Shown here: in pieces, positions 26,632 to 35,680 of the stretch | Position numbering within the stretch: position 1 is the stretch's first letter | Layout: each line of letters opens with the position of its first letter | DNA from: CAZSMC01 sp964607755 | Lineage (GTDB): Bacteria; Zhuqueibacterota; Zhuqueibacteria; Residuimicrobiales; Krinioviventaceae | Length of the DNA: 64,000 nucleotides | Assembly (NCBI GenBank): GCA_964607755.1 | Contig: CAZSMC010000003.1 | Coordinates: forward strand, 1 to 64,000 | Direction of reading: 5' to 3' | Position numbers and translations under genes: made by a program | Notes under the pieces: model-generated | What the model saw: the letters and a program-made list of their open reading frames with translations, nothing else | Told to the model about the DNA's origin: nothing | Databases searched by the model: none

Positions 26632-27287
26632 ATGAGGCTAAAATTTGCTTACGATGACTTTTGCGTCGCTTGGCTCGCCGATTCTTTGTGTGGCGAGCAG
26701 GTTGCTGACAAAATTTTATAAACGATCTATGAATTATCAAAACGTCTGGGACCTGTCTGTTGGATTTATGCGCGGCTGTAAAAGTTCAGGAGAATGGGAG
26801 CCTGACTTTTCATCCATTCGCCGGGGCAATCCGTTTACAGAAGGCAGCGCCTGGCATTATACCTGGTCAGTGATGCATGACATTGCCGGTCTCATTGACT
26901 TGATGGGCGGCCGCGAGGCGTTTTGCAGTAAACTGGATTCCCTGGTATCCATTGAGCCGGATTTCGAGATCAAGCATTACGGTCACGAGATTCACGAAAT
27001 GACCGAAATGGTGGCTTGCAAAATGGGTCAATATGCCCATGGCAACCAGCCGGTGCATCACGTGCTTTACCTGTGGAATTGCACGAAACAACTCTGAAAA
27101 GAATGTTTACATACAATCAGCCAGCATAAATGGCGAGCCTCTCAATAAACCATGGTTTAGACATGAAATTATTTCCGAGGGAGGAATGTTAGAATTCAAA
27201 ATGGGATCCTCTCCGAATAAACAATGGGGAAGTGATCCGGAAGACGTACCTTTTTCACTGTCAACATCTGATTTGATTGAAAACTGA
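26632..27287 (+). pseudogene. Decayed C-terminal fragment of a GH92 alpha-mannosidase
   Basis: Three frames carry consecutive pieces of a GH92 C-terminus. The first is 26632-26721 (FAYDDFCVAWLADSLCGEQV, then stop). The second is in a shifted frame from about 26711 (KRSMNYQNVWD, GFMRG, FTEGSAWHYTWSVMHDIAGL, GHEIHEMTEMVACKMGQYAH, HHVLYLWN). The third is in another frame from about 27080 (NNSEKNVYIQSASINGEP, then PNKQWGSDPED to the stop). Between the second and third pieces about 80 residues expected in the family are missing. The N-terminal two thirds are absent. Intact GH92 enzymes are about 700-750 residues and remove alpha-mannose from glycans. Not a functional gene as assembled. Confidence 0.85.
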
Positions 27288-27297
27288 AAGGAGCATT

Positions 27298-28290
27298 ATG
27301 TCTTATTTTGCAGCAAAAGAACGTTATCATTCAATGGTCTACAATCGATGTGGCCGCAGCGGCATTGATTTGCCGGCTGTATCACTGGGATTTTGGCACA
27401 ACTTTGGGGGCGTTGATGTGTTCGAAAATGGCCGCGCTATTGCACGCCGCGCTTTTGACCTGGGCATCACTCATTTTGACCTGGCTAACAATTATGGCCC
27501 CCCGCCAGGATCAGCCGAAGAGAACTTTGGCAAAATGATGAAACTGGACTTTGCGCCGTACCGCGATGAAATGATCATCTCGTCCAAAGCCGGTTATGAT
27601 ATGTGGGCAGGACCTTACGGCGACTGGGGGTCAAAAAAATATCTCGTCGCCAGCCTGAATCAGAGTTTAAAGCGTATGGGACTGGATTATGTTGACATTT
27701 TTTACCATCACCGTCCAGACCCGGATACGCCTCTGGAAGAAACAATGGGCGCATTAAGTTTGATCGTTAAACAGGGCAAAGCACTTTATGCTGGTATCTC
27801 CAACTATCCGCCCGAGCTCACCAGTAAAGCGGCAAAAATGCTGCGCGACATGGGCACGCCGTGTCTTATTCATCAGCCGCGATATTCCATGTTTGACCGA
27901 TGGATTGAGGACGGACTTTTAGATGTGCTCGAAAAAGAGGGGATCGGTTGTATCACGTTTTCACCTCTGGAACAAGGTTTGCTCACAGATAAATATCTAC
28001 AGGGTATACCGGAAGGTTCAAGAGCTTCCAAGTCGTATAGTTTTTTGGACAAATCTGCAATTACCAGAGAAAAAATCGAAAAGGTGCAGAAATTAAACGA
28101 ACTGGCCAAAAAACGCGGACAATCCATGGCCCAGATGGCGCTGGCATGGAATCTTCGCCCTCCTCAGTTGACCTCAGTTCTTGTCGGGGCAAGCAGTGTT
28201 CGGCAACTGGAAGACAATGTGGCTATGCTGAAAAACCGGTCGTTTTCAGACGATGAACTCCAACAAATTGAAAACATTCTAAAATCATAA
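27298..28290 (+). CDS. Aldo/keto reductase, YghZ (glyceraldehyde-3-phosphate reductase)-like (330 aa)
   Basis: NADPH-dependent aldehyde reductase with a TIM barrel. It starts MSYFAAKERYHSMVYNRCG at 27298 with GAAAGGAGC before it. Family motifs: GITHFDLANNYG (catalytic Asp-Tyr region), SSKAGYDMWAGPYGDWGSKKYL, LDYVDIFYHHRPDPDTPLEE, YAGISNYPPE, and the C-terminal cofactor site SVLVGASSVRQLEDN. The GPYGDWGSKKYL segment is characteristic of the YghZ branch, which detoxifies small aldehydes such as methylglyoxal. It overlaps nothing and is followed by a HAD gene. Confidence 0.9.
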   Translation: MSYFAAKERYHSMVYNRCGRSGIDLPAVSLGFWHNFGGVDVFENGRAIARRAFDLGITHFDLANNYGPPPGSAEENFGKMMKLDFAPYRDEMIISSKAGYDMWAGPYGDWGSKKYLVASLNQSLKRMGLDYVDIFYHHRPDPDTPLEETMGALSLIVKQGKALYAGISNYPPELTSKAAKMLRDMGTPCLIHQPRYSMFDRWIEDGLLDVLEKEGIGCITFSPLEQGLLTDKYLQGIPEGSRASKSYSFLDKSAITREKIEKVQKLNELAKKRGQSMAQMALAWNLRPPQLTSVLVGASSVRQLEDNVAMLKNRSFSDDELQQIENILKS

Positions 28291-28312
28291 CACATAAAGG
28301 GAGCGGTTGTAA

Positions 28313-29113
28313 ATGACCACTCCCCATACAAAACCCTCCCGGAGGAGCATGAAACCTTTCAATGCGAAAACAGATATTTTGGCACTTGATTTTGACGGCG
28401 TTATTGCTGACAGTATTGAGGAATGTTTGGTGAGCGGATATAATGCTTACGCCGAGTTTACAGAAAAGCCAACAATCGAACGACCTAACGAACTGCCCGA
28501 AGGTTGGATTGATAAAGCGCGTGAAATCCGAAATTTTATTCGAAAAGGCGAAGATTATGTGTATATCATGTACTCGCTGGCGCTAAATGTTCCTATCCAT
28601 AACCAAAAGCATTTTGATGATTTTAAAGCCAGGTATATTGATTTGAAAAGGATATTTCTCGAGCTTTTTACCAGTCAGCGGCTTTCTTATGCTGAAAACA
28701 AGCCGGAACAATGGACTGAGCTCACTCCGCTGTATAATGGAATGAAAACTTTAGATAATTATCCGAACAAGGCCAATCTTTACATTGTCACGACCAAGAG
28801 ACTGCTTTTTGTTCGCAAAATTCTCAACGTCAACAATATCAAGCTTCTTGATGACAATCTTTTCGATACGAGCGGTAATCGTACGAAGAAGGGAATCATT
28901 GAAAACATTTTACAAACGCGAAAAATTGAGCCATCCAGGGCTTACTTTTTTGATGACCAGATCACCACACTTATCACAGTGAAATCTGCCGGAGTTCATG
29001 CGATTCTTGCCGGCTGGGGATATAACAATCAACAGCAAGTTGAGCAGGCACATGCTCATAACATTCCGGTCATGAGTTTGGATGATTTTATGACTTTTTG
29101 CAAAGGTAGTTAA
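28313..29113 (+). CDS. HAD-superfamily hydrolase (266 aa)
   Basis: Motif I is LALDFDGVIADSIEE (nucleophile Asp), motif II/III residues lie in YIVTTKRLLFVRKI, and motif IV is YFFDDQITTLITVKSAG. A helical cap of about 100 residues separates motifs I and II. The family is dominated by phosphatases; the substrate is not evident. It starts 23 bases after the aldo/keto reductase, so they may share a transcript. An alternative ATG at 28349 follows a strong GGAGGAG but with very short spacing. Confidence 0.85.
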   Translation: MTTPHTKPSRRSMKPFNAKTDILALDFDGVIADSIEECLVSGYNAYAEFTEKPTIERPNELPEGWIDKAREIRNFIRKGEDYVYIMYSLALNVPIHNQKHFDDFKARYIDLKRIFLELFTSQRLSYAENKPEQWTELTPLYNGMKTLDNYPNKANLYIVTTKRLLFVRKILNVNNIKLLDDNLFDTSGNRTKKGIIENILQTRKIEPSRAYFFDDQITTLITVKSAGVHAILAGWGYNNQQQVEQAHAHNIPVMSLDDFMTFCKGS

Positions 29114-29196
29114 TCTGACTCCTGAAAGCGACAAATCGATTTATTTCAAAAGGTTTATCTTGATTGAATTATGGCTCTCCATGCTCGCACATGATG

Positions 29197-30357
29197 TCAA
29201 TCATTATAATAAATTCGTGGCACCCGCGTATTGATGTTTGTCAGTACTTCGTAGGGAATCGTACCGGCCCAGTTCGCCAATTCTTCTGCTGTGATTGTTG
29301 CGCCGTCGGACTCGCCGATAAGCACGACCTCATCGCCGTTATAAGCGCTGGCATCCTCGATATTTACCACAATCTGATCCATTGAAATGGTACCGACAAC
29401 TGGAAACCGCTGACCCCGGATAGCGACCTCCGCTTTGTGAGACATGCACCGGAAATAGCCGTCGCCGTAACCAACCGGCACCGTGACCGCCCTGACAGGA
29501 TGATCCGTTTGCCACGTCGAGCCATAGCCCACCGGATGCCCCGGTTTGATGACTTTGAAATAAACCACCCGTGATTTCCAGGACAGGGCAGGTAGGACTT
29601 TAATTGTCCGCTTAACTTCATTTGATGGATACACACCGTATAGCATAATTCCCGGCCGCACCATGTCAAGATTCGCGTCCGGGAGCTGCAAGATGGCTCC
29701 GGAATTGGCGGCATGCCGTATTAGCGGCTGGATGGAATGTTTGTCATAAAATGAAAGCGTTTCCTGAAACCGCTCCAACTGCAATTTTGCATGCGACAGA
29801 TCCGCGCTATCCGCGTTGGCAAAATGAGTGAAAATGCCCTCTACCTCAACATGCCTGCATTGCAGCGCAGTTTCCAAAAAGGATTCTGCATTGTAATAAT
29901 GCACGCCAATGCGTTCCATACCGGTATCTACCTTGAGATGCACTTTGGCGCGGACGCCCATGTGCTCCGCCGCTTCATTAACTTGCTGCAGTTTGGTAAT
30001 CGACGAGGCTGTGATGGTCAGTCCGTACCGGATAAAATGCGGCACTTGATTGCCGAGCACGCCGCCCAGAACCAGAATCGGCGTTTTGACACCGGATTCC
30101 CGTAGCAGGATGCCTTCTTCCAGCACAGCCACGCCAAGATAATCGGCGCCTTCTTTTTCCATCAATTTGGCGATGCGTACTAATCCATGACCGTAGGCAT
30201 TGGCTTTGAGAATAGGCATTACTTTTGCAGGCTGGACATGCTGTCGAATCACTCGAAAATTTTGCCGCAGCCGCATCAGATTCACTTCGACAAGCGTTGG
30301 CCGGACGATGTCATTATTTTGAATACTGATGGTCGGTTCATTCACACGGGATTTCAT
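29197..30357 (-). CDS. alr: Alanine racemase, copy 1 (386 aa)
   Basis: Interconverts L- and D-alanine for peptidoglycan. The PLP lysine is Lys51 in PILKANAYGHG. The catalytic-type tyrosine region VPVGYGDGYFR and the C-terminal SMDQIVVNIED are canonical. Its ATG (30357) overlaps the stop of the phosphoesterase gene (ATGA), which fixes the start. It is the last gene of the rfaE2-dnaG-phosphoesterase-alr cluster. The second copy is at 42648. Confidence 0.92.
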   Translation of the reverse strand: MKSRVNEPTISIQNNDIVRPTLVEVNLMRLRQNFRVIRQHVQPAKVMPILKANAYGHGLVRIAKLMEKEGADYLGVAVLEEGILLRESGVKTPILVLGGVLGNQVPHFIRYGLTITASSITKLQQVNEAAEHMGVRAKVHLKVDTGMERIGVHYYNAESFLETALQCRHVEVEGIFTHFANADSADLSHAKLQLERFQETLSFYDKHSIQPLIRHAANSGAILQLPDANLDMVRPGIMLYGVYPSNEVKRTIKVLPALSWKSRVVYFKVIKPGHPVGYGSTWQTDHPVRAVTVPVGYGDGYFRCMSHKAEVAIRGQRFPVVGTISMDQIVVNIEDASAYNGDEVVLIGESDGATITAEELANWAGTIPYEVLTNINTRVPRIYYND

Positions 30358-31283
30358 GATGATTTGATTTCCTCTGCGGAGGTCTTTTCTGGCTGGCATT
30401 TCAATGTAAAAAGTGCGATTTCGGGCGGAGCGTTAAAACGCACTGGCACGGCACTGGTGCCGATGCCGCTGGTAGTGTAACCAGTCATCCCTTTGTACTT
30501 CCAAAATCCGCGCGCAAACTCACGCGGTGCGGATTCGTTTTTGATGAGCGGGCCGTATTTTGCAGAGGCGATCTGTCCCCCATGTGTATGCCCGCATAAA
30601 TAAAGGTCAATATTATACTTTGCCGCTTTTTTATACAACTCGGCAGTATGAGATAAAAGTATGGTAAAGGCTCCGCAAGGCACAGACTGCATGGCAGCAG
30701 GCAAATCATCTGCCTGCTCATAATGCGGATCTTTAACCCCGGCGAGATAAATTTTTTTGCCATTTTGCTCAAGAACCGCGGTAGAATTGAGCAGCATCTG
30801 AACTCCCATTTCCTCAAACTCCGCAGCCATGGCTTCTTCATCATGGTTTCCTAAAATCCCGTAACGTCCTTTTTTAATACGGCAGCTTTTCACCACATCG
30901 CGCATTCTTTTCATTGTTTCTTCGTACGGTCCGGTTATGTCATAACGGTAATCGCCAAGTAAAAGTAGCACATCGGCGTTTACCTGAGATGTGATGTGTT
31001 GAATAGCCGTTAACAGCGGCAACGGACTGTCGATATGGAAATCTCCCATAATCATAACAGTCAAACCATCGAATGATTTGGGAAGAGATTTAAAATAAAG
31101 TTCGTATTTCTGTAATCGAATATTGATCGCATTTAAAAATCCACGCCGGTACATTCCGAAAATATAAAGACCAAAAGCTAAAAGATGCCTGGGGACCTTG
31201 ATCTTTTCAATAGTAATACGCAGATACTTTTTAAATCTATTTATCGCTGTGCGAATACTGCTGCTCCTCGATAATATATTCAC
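30354..31283 (-). CDS. Membrane-anchored calcineurin-like metallophosphoesterase (309 aa)
   Basis: YkuE-type metallophosphoesterase. After an N-terminal basic and hydrophobic segment (HLLAFGLYIFGMYRR), metal ligands appear in order: MIMGDFHID, LLLGDYRYD, GILGNHDEE, LLSHTAE, CGHTHGGQ. Family members have been linked to lipid or nucleotide phosphoester hydrolysis at the membrane. The 5' end overlaps dnaG by 47 bases if the GTG at 31283 is used. That codon sits directly against GAGAGG, so the true start may be a little downstream. It is coupled to alr by ATGA. Confidence 0.85.
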   Translation of the reverse strand: MNILSRSSSIRTAINRFKKYLRITIEKIKVPRHLLAFGLYIFGMYRRGFLNAINIRLQKYELYFKSLPKSFDGLTVMIMGDFHIDSPLPLLTAIQHITSQVNADVLLLLGDYRYDITGPYEETMKRMRDVVKSCRIKKGRYGILGNHDEEAMAAEFEEMGVQMLLNSTAVLEQNGKKIYLAGVKDPHYEQADDLPAAMQSVPCGAFTILLSHTAELYKKAAKYNIDLYLCGHTHGGQIASAKYGPLIKNESAPREFARGFWKYKGMTGYTTSGIGTSAVPVRFNAPPEIALFTLKCQPEKTSAEEIKSS

Positions 31284-33060
31284 CTCTCAGGATTTTTTTT
31301 CGTTCATCCAGTAAAATCATCAATTCTTTTTTCAAGTCATTTTTTGCATCTTTGTCGCTAGCGATTTCGAGCTGATGCTCAATGTGTTCGAGCTGCTCGG
31401 TAATAATTGATTGTTGAAGACCGATAAGGCAATCGCGGGCAAAATTCCAGGGTTTCGGGTGCGGATTTTCTTCAATCAATACTTTTGTTAACCGGCTGGC
31501 AATGGTTTGATTTTGGATTGCTGCCAGAAAATATTGCGGTTCAAAAGTCAATTCATCTATTTCCATATTTTGCAGCCGGGTAAAGATGTCACGGATTTCA
31601 GGATGGGATATATGCTCCAAATTTATGTTCTGCAAGATTAAAGTGATGAGGGATGGATTTTTCAATGCGACTTCCAATAAACCGAGCTCTGATAATCCGC
31701 GGGTGGTTTGAAAAAAATCGTCTTCTGAACTCTGTGGCTCCTCTGTTTTGACGACGCCAAGGCGCCGCTTTTGCTGCAATTGACCGATTTCTTTCCACAG
31801 ATCCTTTTCTTCGATATGCAACCGGTTGGACAAATCGCGCACCAGAAACGCTCTCCGAATGGGATCATTAACTTTTGACATCGAGATTAAAAGTTGCCGG
31901 GTTAAATCGGCTTTTTGAGAGACTGTGCTTTTATCGACCCGGTTTTCCAGTTGTTTTACTTTGTAATCCATGAGCGGCACTGCCGTGGAAATAAGTTTTT
32001 TCACGGCCTGTTCACTATTAGCGCGAACAAACTCGTCAGGGTCGGACCCGCCCGGCACCATGCAGATTTTGACATCCAAACCATTTTCAAGTAAAATATC
32101 GGCACCGCGGAGCGCGGCGGCAGCGCCGGCCGCATCGGCGTCGTAGAGCATCACCGCATTGGAGGTATAGCGGCGCAACAGCACAGCATGGTCTTCAGTC
32201 AATGCAGTGCCGGATGTAGCGACTACGTTCTGAATGCCGGTTTTCCACAAACTGGTAAAATCTGTATAGCCTTCAACAATCACCACTTCGTCATGCCGGC
32301 GGATGGCATCCCGTGACATGTTTAGTCCGTAAAGCAGAAACCGTTTCTGATAGATTTCACTCTCCGGGGAATTGATATATTTTGGCGTGTTATCGTCAAC
32401 CATTCTGCGAGCTCCGAATCCGACTACCTGTCCGCTCAAGTTGCGAATGGCAAAAGTGATGCGGCCGCGGAACCGGTCGTAATAGCCAGTGCCGTCTTTG
32501 TTTCTGAGCACCAGTCCGGCTTTTTCCAGTACTTCCGGATTGAATGATTTTTTTTTGGCCAGTTTTAAAAGATTATCCCAGGCATTAGGCGCATAACCGA
32601 TGCCAAAAAGTTCATAATCATCGGATGTGATGCCGCGCTTTTCAAGGTACTGTTGAGCGCGTTCGGCTGGTTGGGATTTTAGTGAATTCAGATAAAACTC
32701 GGCCGCCATATTGAGCGCATAAAACAGTGCTTCTTTTTCGCGATAGCTGTCAAAACTTTCCTCATCTTCCGGCAGTTGTATACCTGCTTTTTGAGCCAGT
32801 ATTTTAACCGCGTCCGGAAAAGTAAGACCCTCAACTTTCATAATAAACGTAAAAACATTGCCACCCTCGCTACAGCCAAAACAGTGAAAGATCTGCATGT
32901 CGGGATTCACGCTAAAGGATGGTGTTTTTTCGTTGTGAAAAGGGCACAAGCCGAAATAATTCCGGCCTCGCTGGCGAAGGGTTAAATAGCCGGACACCAC
33001 ATCGACAATATCGCTAGCCTCGCGGACCTGATCAACTTTTTCCGGCGGAATTTTAGCCAT
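31237..33060 (-). CDS. dnaG: DNA primase DnaG (607 aa)
   Basis: Makes RNA primers for replication. The zinc ribbon is at the N-terminus (Cys39, His42, Cys60, Cys63). The RNA polymerase domain and TOPRIM follow: VVIVEGYTDF, MLYDADAAGAAAALRG, GSDPDEFVR. A C-terminal helicase-interaction domain of about 170 residues closes it. The start lies two bases after the rfaE2-like stop. Usual primase neighbours (rpoD, rpsU) are not present. Confidence 0.95.
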   Translation of the reverse strand: MAKIPPEKVDQVREASDIVDVVSGYLTLRQRGRNYFGLCPFHNEKTPSFSVNPDMQIFHCFGCSEGGNVFTFIMKVEGLTFPDAVKILAQKAGIQLPEDEESFDSYREKEALFYALNMAAEFYLNSLKSQPAERAQQYLEKRGITSDDYELFGIGYAPNAWDNLLKLAKKKSFNPEVLEKAGLVLRNKDGTGYYDRFRGRITFAIRNLSGQVVGFGARRMVDDNTPKYINSPESEIYQKRFLLYGLNMSRDAIRRHDEVVIVEGYTDFTSLWKTGIQNVVATSGTALTEDHAVLLRRYTSNAVMLYDADAAGAAAALRGADILLENGLDVKICMVPGGSDPDEFVRANSEQAVKKLISTAVPLMDYKVKQLENRVDKSTVSQKADLTRQLLISMSKVNDPIRRAFLVRDLSNRLHIEEKDLWKEIGQLQQKRRLGVVKTEEPQSSEDDFFQTTRGLSELGLLEVALKNPSLITLILQNINLEHISHPEIRDIFTRLQNMEIDELTFEPQYFLAAIQNQTIASRLTKVLIEENPHPKPWNFARDCLIGLQQSIITEQLEHIEHQLEIASDKDAKNDLKKELMILLDERKKILRGEYIIEEQQYSHSDK

Positions 33061-33062
33061 AT

Positions 33063-33566
33063 TTACTCCTCTTTGCCATAAGCTTTAACAATTCTGCGTA
33101 TTATTTCTGTCGTGGACATGCCCTCGACTCCGGGGATGAGGGCAATGTCGCCACCGTAGCTTTCCACTAACCGGCGTTCCTGTTGATTAATCGTGTCGAT
33201 TGTATAATCGCCGCCTTTGGCATACACATCCGGCTGGATTTCTTTGATAATGCCAACCGGTGAATCATCATCAAAGATAATAATATAATCAACACAAGTC
33301 AATGCAGCCATAACAATTGCGCGTTGGGATTCGTTGACAATGGGCCGCTGTTTCCCTTTGACAGTGCGGATCGACCGGTCGCTGTTCACGCCGACCACCA
33401 GAATGTCACCGCACGATTTCGCGCTTTCTAAATAACGCACATGTCCTGCGTGCAGAATATCATAACAACCGTTCGTCCAAACCAGCTTTTTTTTCTCAAT
33501 TTTGGCTTGTTCGGAAACGTGTTTCAAGGTTGGCAAATCTATTATTTTTGTATGAGCGTCGTTCAT
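33063..33566 (-). CDS. rfaE2: D-glycero-beta-D-manno-heptose 1-phosphate adenylyltransferase-like (167 aa)
   Basis: Single-domain nucleotidyltransferase corresponding to the C-terminal half of HldE. The signature is WTNGCYDILHAGHVRYLESAK with HxGH, plus VNSDRSIRTVKGKQRPI, and ISTTEIIRRI-type end (MSTTEIIRRIVKAYG). It activates heptose 1-phosphate with ATP for LPS-core or S-layer glycan synthesis. The kinase half is not adjacent. First gene of the cluster leading into dnaG. Confidence 0.9.
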   Translation of the reverse strand: MNDAHTKIIDLPTLKHVSEQAKIEKKKLVWTNGCYDILHAGHVRYLESAKSCGDILVVGVNSDRSIRTVKGKQRPIVNESQRAIVMAALTCVDYIIIFDDDSPVGIIKEIQPDVYAKGGDYTIDTINQQERRLVESYGGDIALIPGVEGMSTTEIIRRIVKAYGKEE

Positions 33567-33794
33567 TGTCTCCTCTTTTTGTGATGTTTTTCAATATTTA
33601 ATGTAAAGAGAAAATATATTTTGGACAACAGAATTCCATGAATTTTAAATGCTATTTATCCAAAAAATGCCGTTCCACTTGCCGGACAATGGAAATCGGA
33701 TAAACAATGGCCTGTGCAGGTTTGCATTTTAGGTGAAAAAAGTCTATCTTTTCATGGCAAAGAAATTTACAATGACAAAAACCCGCAACACAAC

Positions 33795-34580
33795 ATGAAT
33801 GTAATCAAACGTCTGAGAGGGCCGGTCAAACAGTTTTTTCGTTCTTTACCAAAAGTGTCTTTTATTGTGGTTGGCGCCCAAAAAGGCGGAACAACAGCTT
33901 TAGACCATTATTTGCGCCAGCATGCCGGAATCTGTATGCCAAAGAAAAAAGAACTGCATTATTTTGATAATGAAGAATATTTCAACAAACCAGATTATTC
34001 AATTTATCATTATTATTTTTCGCCAAAACATTCCGGTCAGATTTTAGGAGAAGTGACTCCATCGTATATGTTCTGGCAAGATGCCCCCCGCCGCATCTGG
34101 GAATACAATCCTGATATAAAATTGATAGCCATTTTGCGCAATCCGATCGAGCGGGCTTTTTCTCACTGGAATATGCAATACCTGCGGGGCAAAGATACGC
34201 GTTCTTTCTGGCAAGCAATCACCCAGGAAACCGAAACGTGCAGAATGTCTTTGCCGTTTCAGAACCGGCCGTTTTCATATATTTCAAGAGGATTTTACAG
34301 CGAGCAACTGCGCAGACTATGGCTCTTTTTTCCGCAAGAACAAGTCCTTGTGCTAAGGAATAAGGAGCTTCGTCAACATCCTCAACAGACCCTTGATCGT
34401 ATAAGTACATTTTTGAACATTGATCCGTTCCCGGTCATCGAGAACAAGCTTGTGCATACAATGCAACGCAAAATAATTATGACGGATAAAGAGAAAAAAT
34501 ATTTGCACTATACATTTGAATATGAAATTAAGCAATTGGAACGGATGTTAGATTGGGACTGCTCGGATTGGCTAGAGTAG
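33795..34580 (+). CDS. Sulfotransferase (PAPS-dependent, 261 aa)
   Basis: Transfers sulfate from PAPS, most likely to a sugar in a surface glycan (heparan N-sulfotransferase-like group). The 5'-phosphosulfate loop is VGAQKGGTTALDHYLRQH. The 3'-phosphate site is LIAILRNPIERAFSHW, with the related Ser/Arg region FSYISRGFYSEQLRRL. I use the ATG at 33795. A GTG at 33714 is in frame and would add 27 unconvincing residues; neither has a good ribosome site. It lies just before an NAD-dependent sugar epimerase, consistent with exopolysaccharide or glycan work. Confidence 0.87.
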   Translation: MNVIKRLRGPVKQFFRSLPKVSFIVVGAQKGGTTALDHYLRQHAGICMPKKKELHYFDNEEYFNKPDYSIYHYYFSPKHSGQILGEVTPSYMFWQDAPRRIWEYNPDIKLIAILRNPIERAFSHWNMQYLRGKDTRSFWQAITQETETCRMSLPFQNRPFSYISRGFYSEQLRRLWLFFPQEQVLVLRNKELRQHPQQTLDRISTFLNIDPFPVIENKLVHTMQRKIIMTDKEKKYLHYTFEYEIKQLERMLDWDCSDWLE

Positions 34581-34716
34581 GGGTTTTTCCAAGTACCTGC
34601 ACTTTTAAATGGTGCCGGTTGTCTTGAAATTGTTTTTCCGATCAGTATTTTAAAATTGATAAAAAAGAGTGAATTTTGTATTTTTAGGACTGTTACTTTT
34701 TCGAGCGAGGGAAATG

Positions 34717-35670
34717 ATGAAATACCTGGTCACAGGAGGGGCCGGTTTTATCGGTTCGAACATTATTGAACATTTACTTGAACAGGGACATGAGGTTGTT
34801 GCGTTTGACAATTTTTCCACCGGGTTGCGTCATAATGTCAAAGCTTTTTTTGAATACGATTCCTTTCGCCTTGTCGAAGGTGATTTGCGCGATTTGGATA
34901 CCTGCCGAGAAGCGTGCGAGGACGTAGAGTATGTCTTACACCAGGGCGCGCTGGGGTCTGTGCCACGCTCAATTGCTCATCCCATCACCACAAATGACAA
35001 TAATGTGAACGGTACACTCAACATCTTTATTGCCGCACGTGACACTGGTGTCAAGCGTGTGGTGTTTGCGTCGTCATCTTCTGTTTACGGGAACTCCAAA
35101 ACACTTCCCAAGGTGGAAACCATGCGCCCGTATCCGATTTCGCCCTATGCGGCTTCGAAAAACATTTGCGAAATGTACGGTCGTATTTTTTACGACATCT
35201 ATGGCATAGAGATTATTGGCTTGCGGTATTTTAATGTTTTTGGCAGGCGCCAGGACCCGAATTCGGCTTACGCAGCAGTCATTCCGATTTTTGTGAAAAA
35301 GCTGATAATTAACGAGCCGCCAACAATTTTCGGAGACGGTCATCAAAGTCGTGATTTTAGTTATGTAGATAATGTCATCCAGGCGAATATGCTGGCGTGC
35401 CAGGCTGATAAAAGCGCCTGCGGCACTGTGTACAACATTGCCTGCGGTGAACGCACTGAACTTTTGAAAATTTACCAAAAAATTTGTGAACTTTTGGACA
35501 AAGATATTGAACCAAATTTTTCACCGCCAAGAGCCGGTGATGTCAAACATTCCCTGGCAGACATTTCTAAAGCCAAAAAACATCTTGGATATGAACCAAA
35601 ATATGATGTGTTTACCGGACTCGAACTGGCGATAGATTGGTACAAGGAAAATGCACCATTGTGGTTATAA
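34717..35670 (+). CDS. UDP-hexose / UDP-HexNAc 4-epimerase (WbpP/GalE-like, 317 aa)
   Basis: Extended SDR sugar epimerase. The Rossmann loop is YLVTGGAGFIGSNI. The catalytic pair is SSSSVYG and YAASK. QGALGSVPRSIAHP and LRYFNVFGRRQDPNSAYAAV match the WbpP branch, which favours UDP-N-acetylhexosamines. The ATG at 34717 follows GAGGG at a proper distance. It sits next to the sulfotransferase and directly before tilS (10-base gap). Confidence 0.9.
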   Translation: MKYLVTGGAGFIGSNIIEHLLEQGHEVVAFDNFSTGLRHNVKAFFEYDSFRLVEGDLRDLDTCREACEDVEYVLHQGALGSVPRSIAHPITTNDNNVNGTLNIFIAARDTGVKRVVFASSSSVYGNSKTLPKVETMRPYPISPYAASKNICEMYGRIFYDIYGIEIIGLRYFNVFGRRQDPNSAYAAVIPIFVKKLIINEPPTIFGDGHQSRDFSYVDNVIQANMLACQADKSACGTVYNIACGERTELLKIYQKICELLDKDIEPNFSPPRAGDVKHSLADISKAKKHLGYEPKYDVFTGLELAIDWYKENAPLWL

Positions 35671-35680
35671 ATGAATTTTC

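Noticed and set aside
26645..27287. Two separate small genes in the GH92 region
   Set aside because: Both translated pieces are consecutive parts of one GH92 C-terminus, so they are pseudogene fragments and not separate genes.
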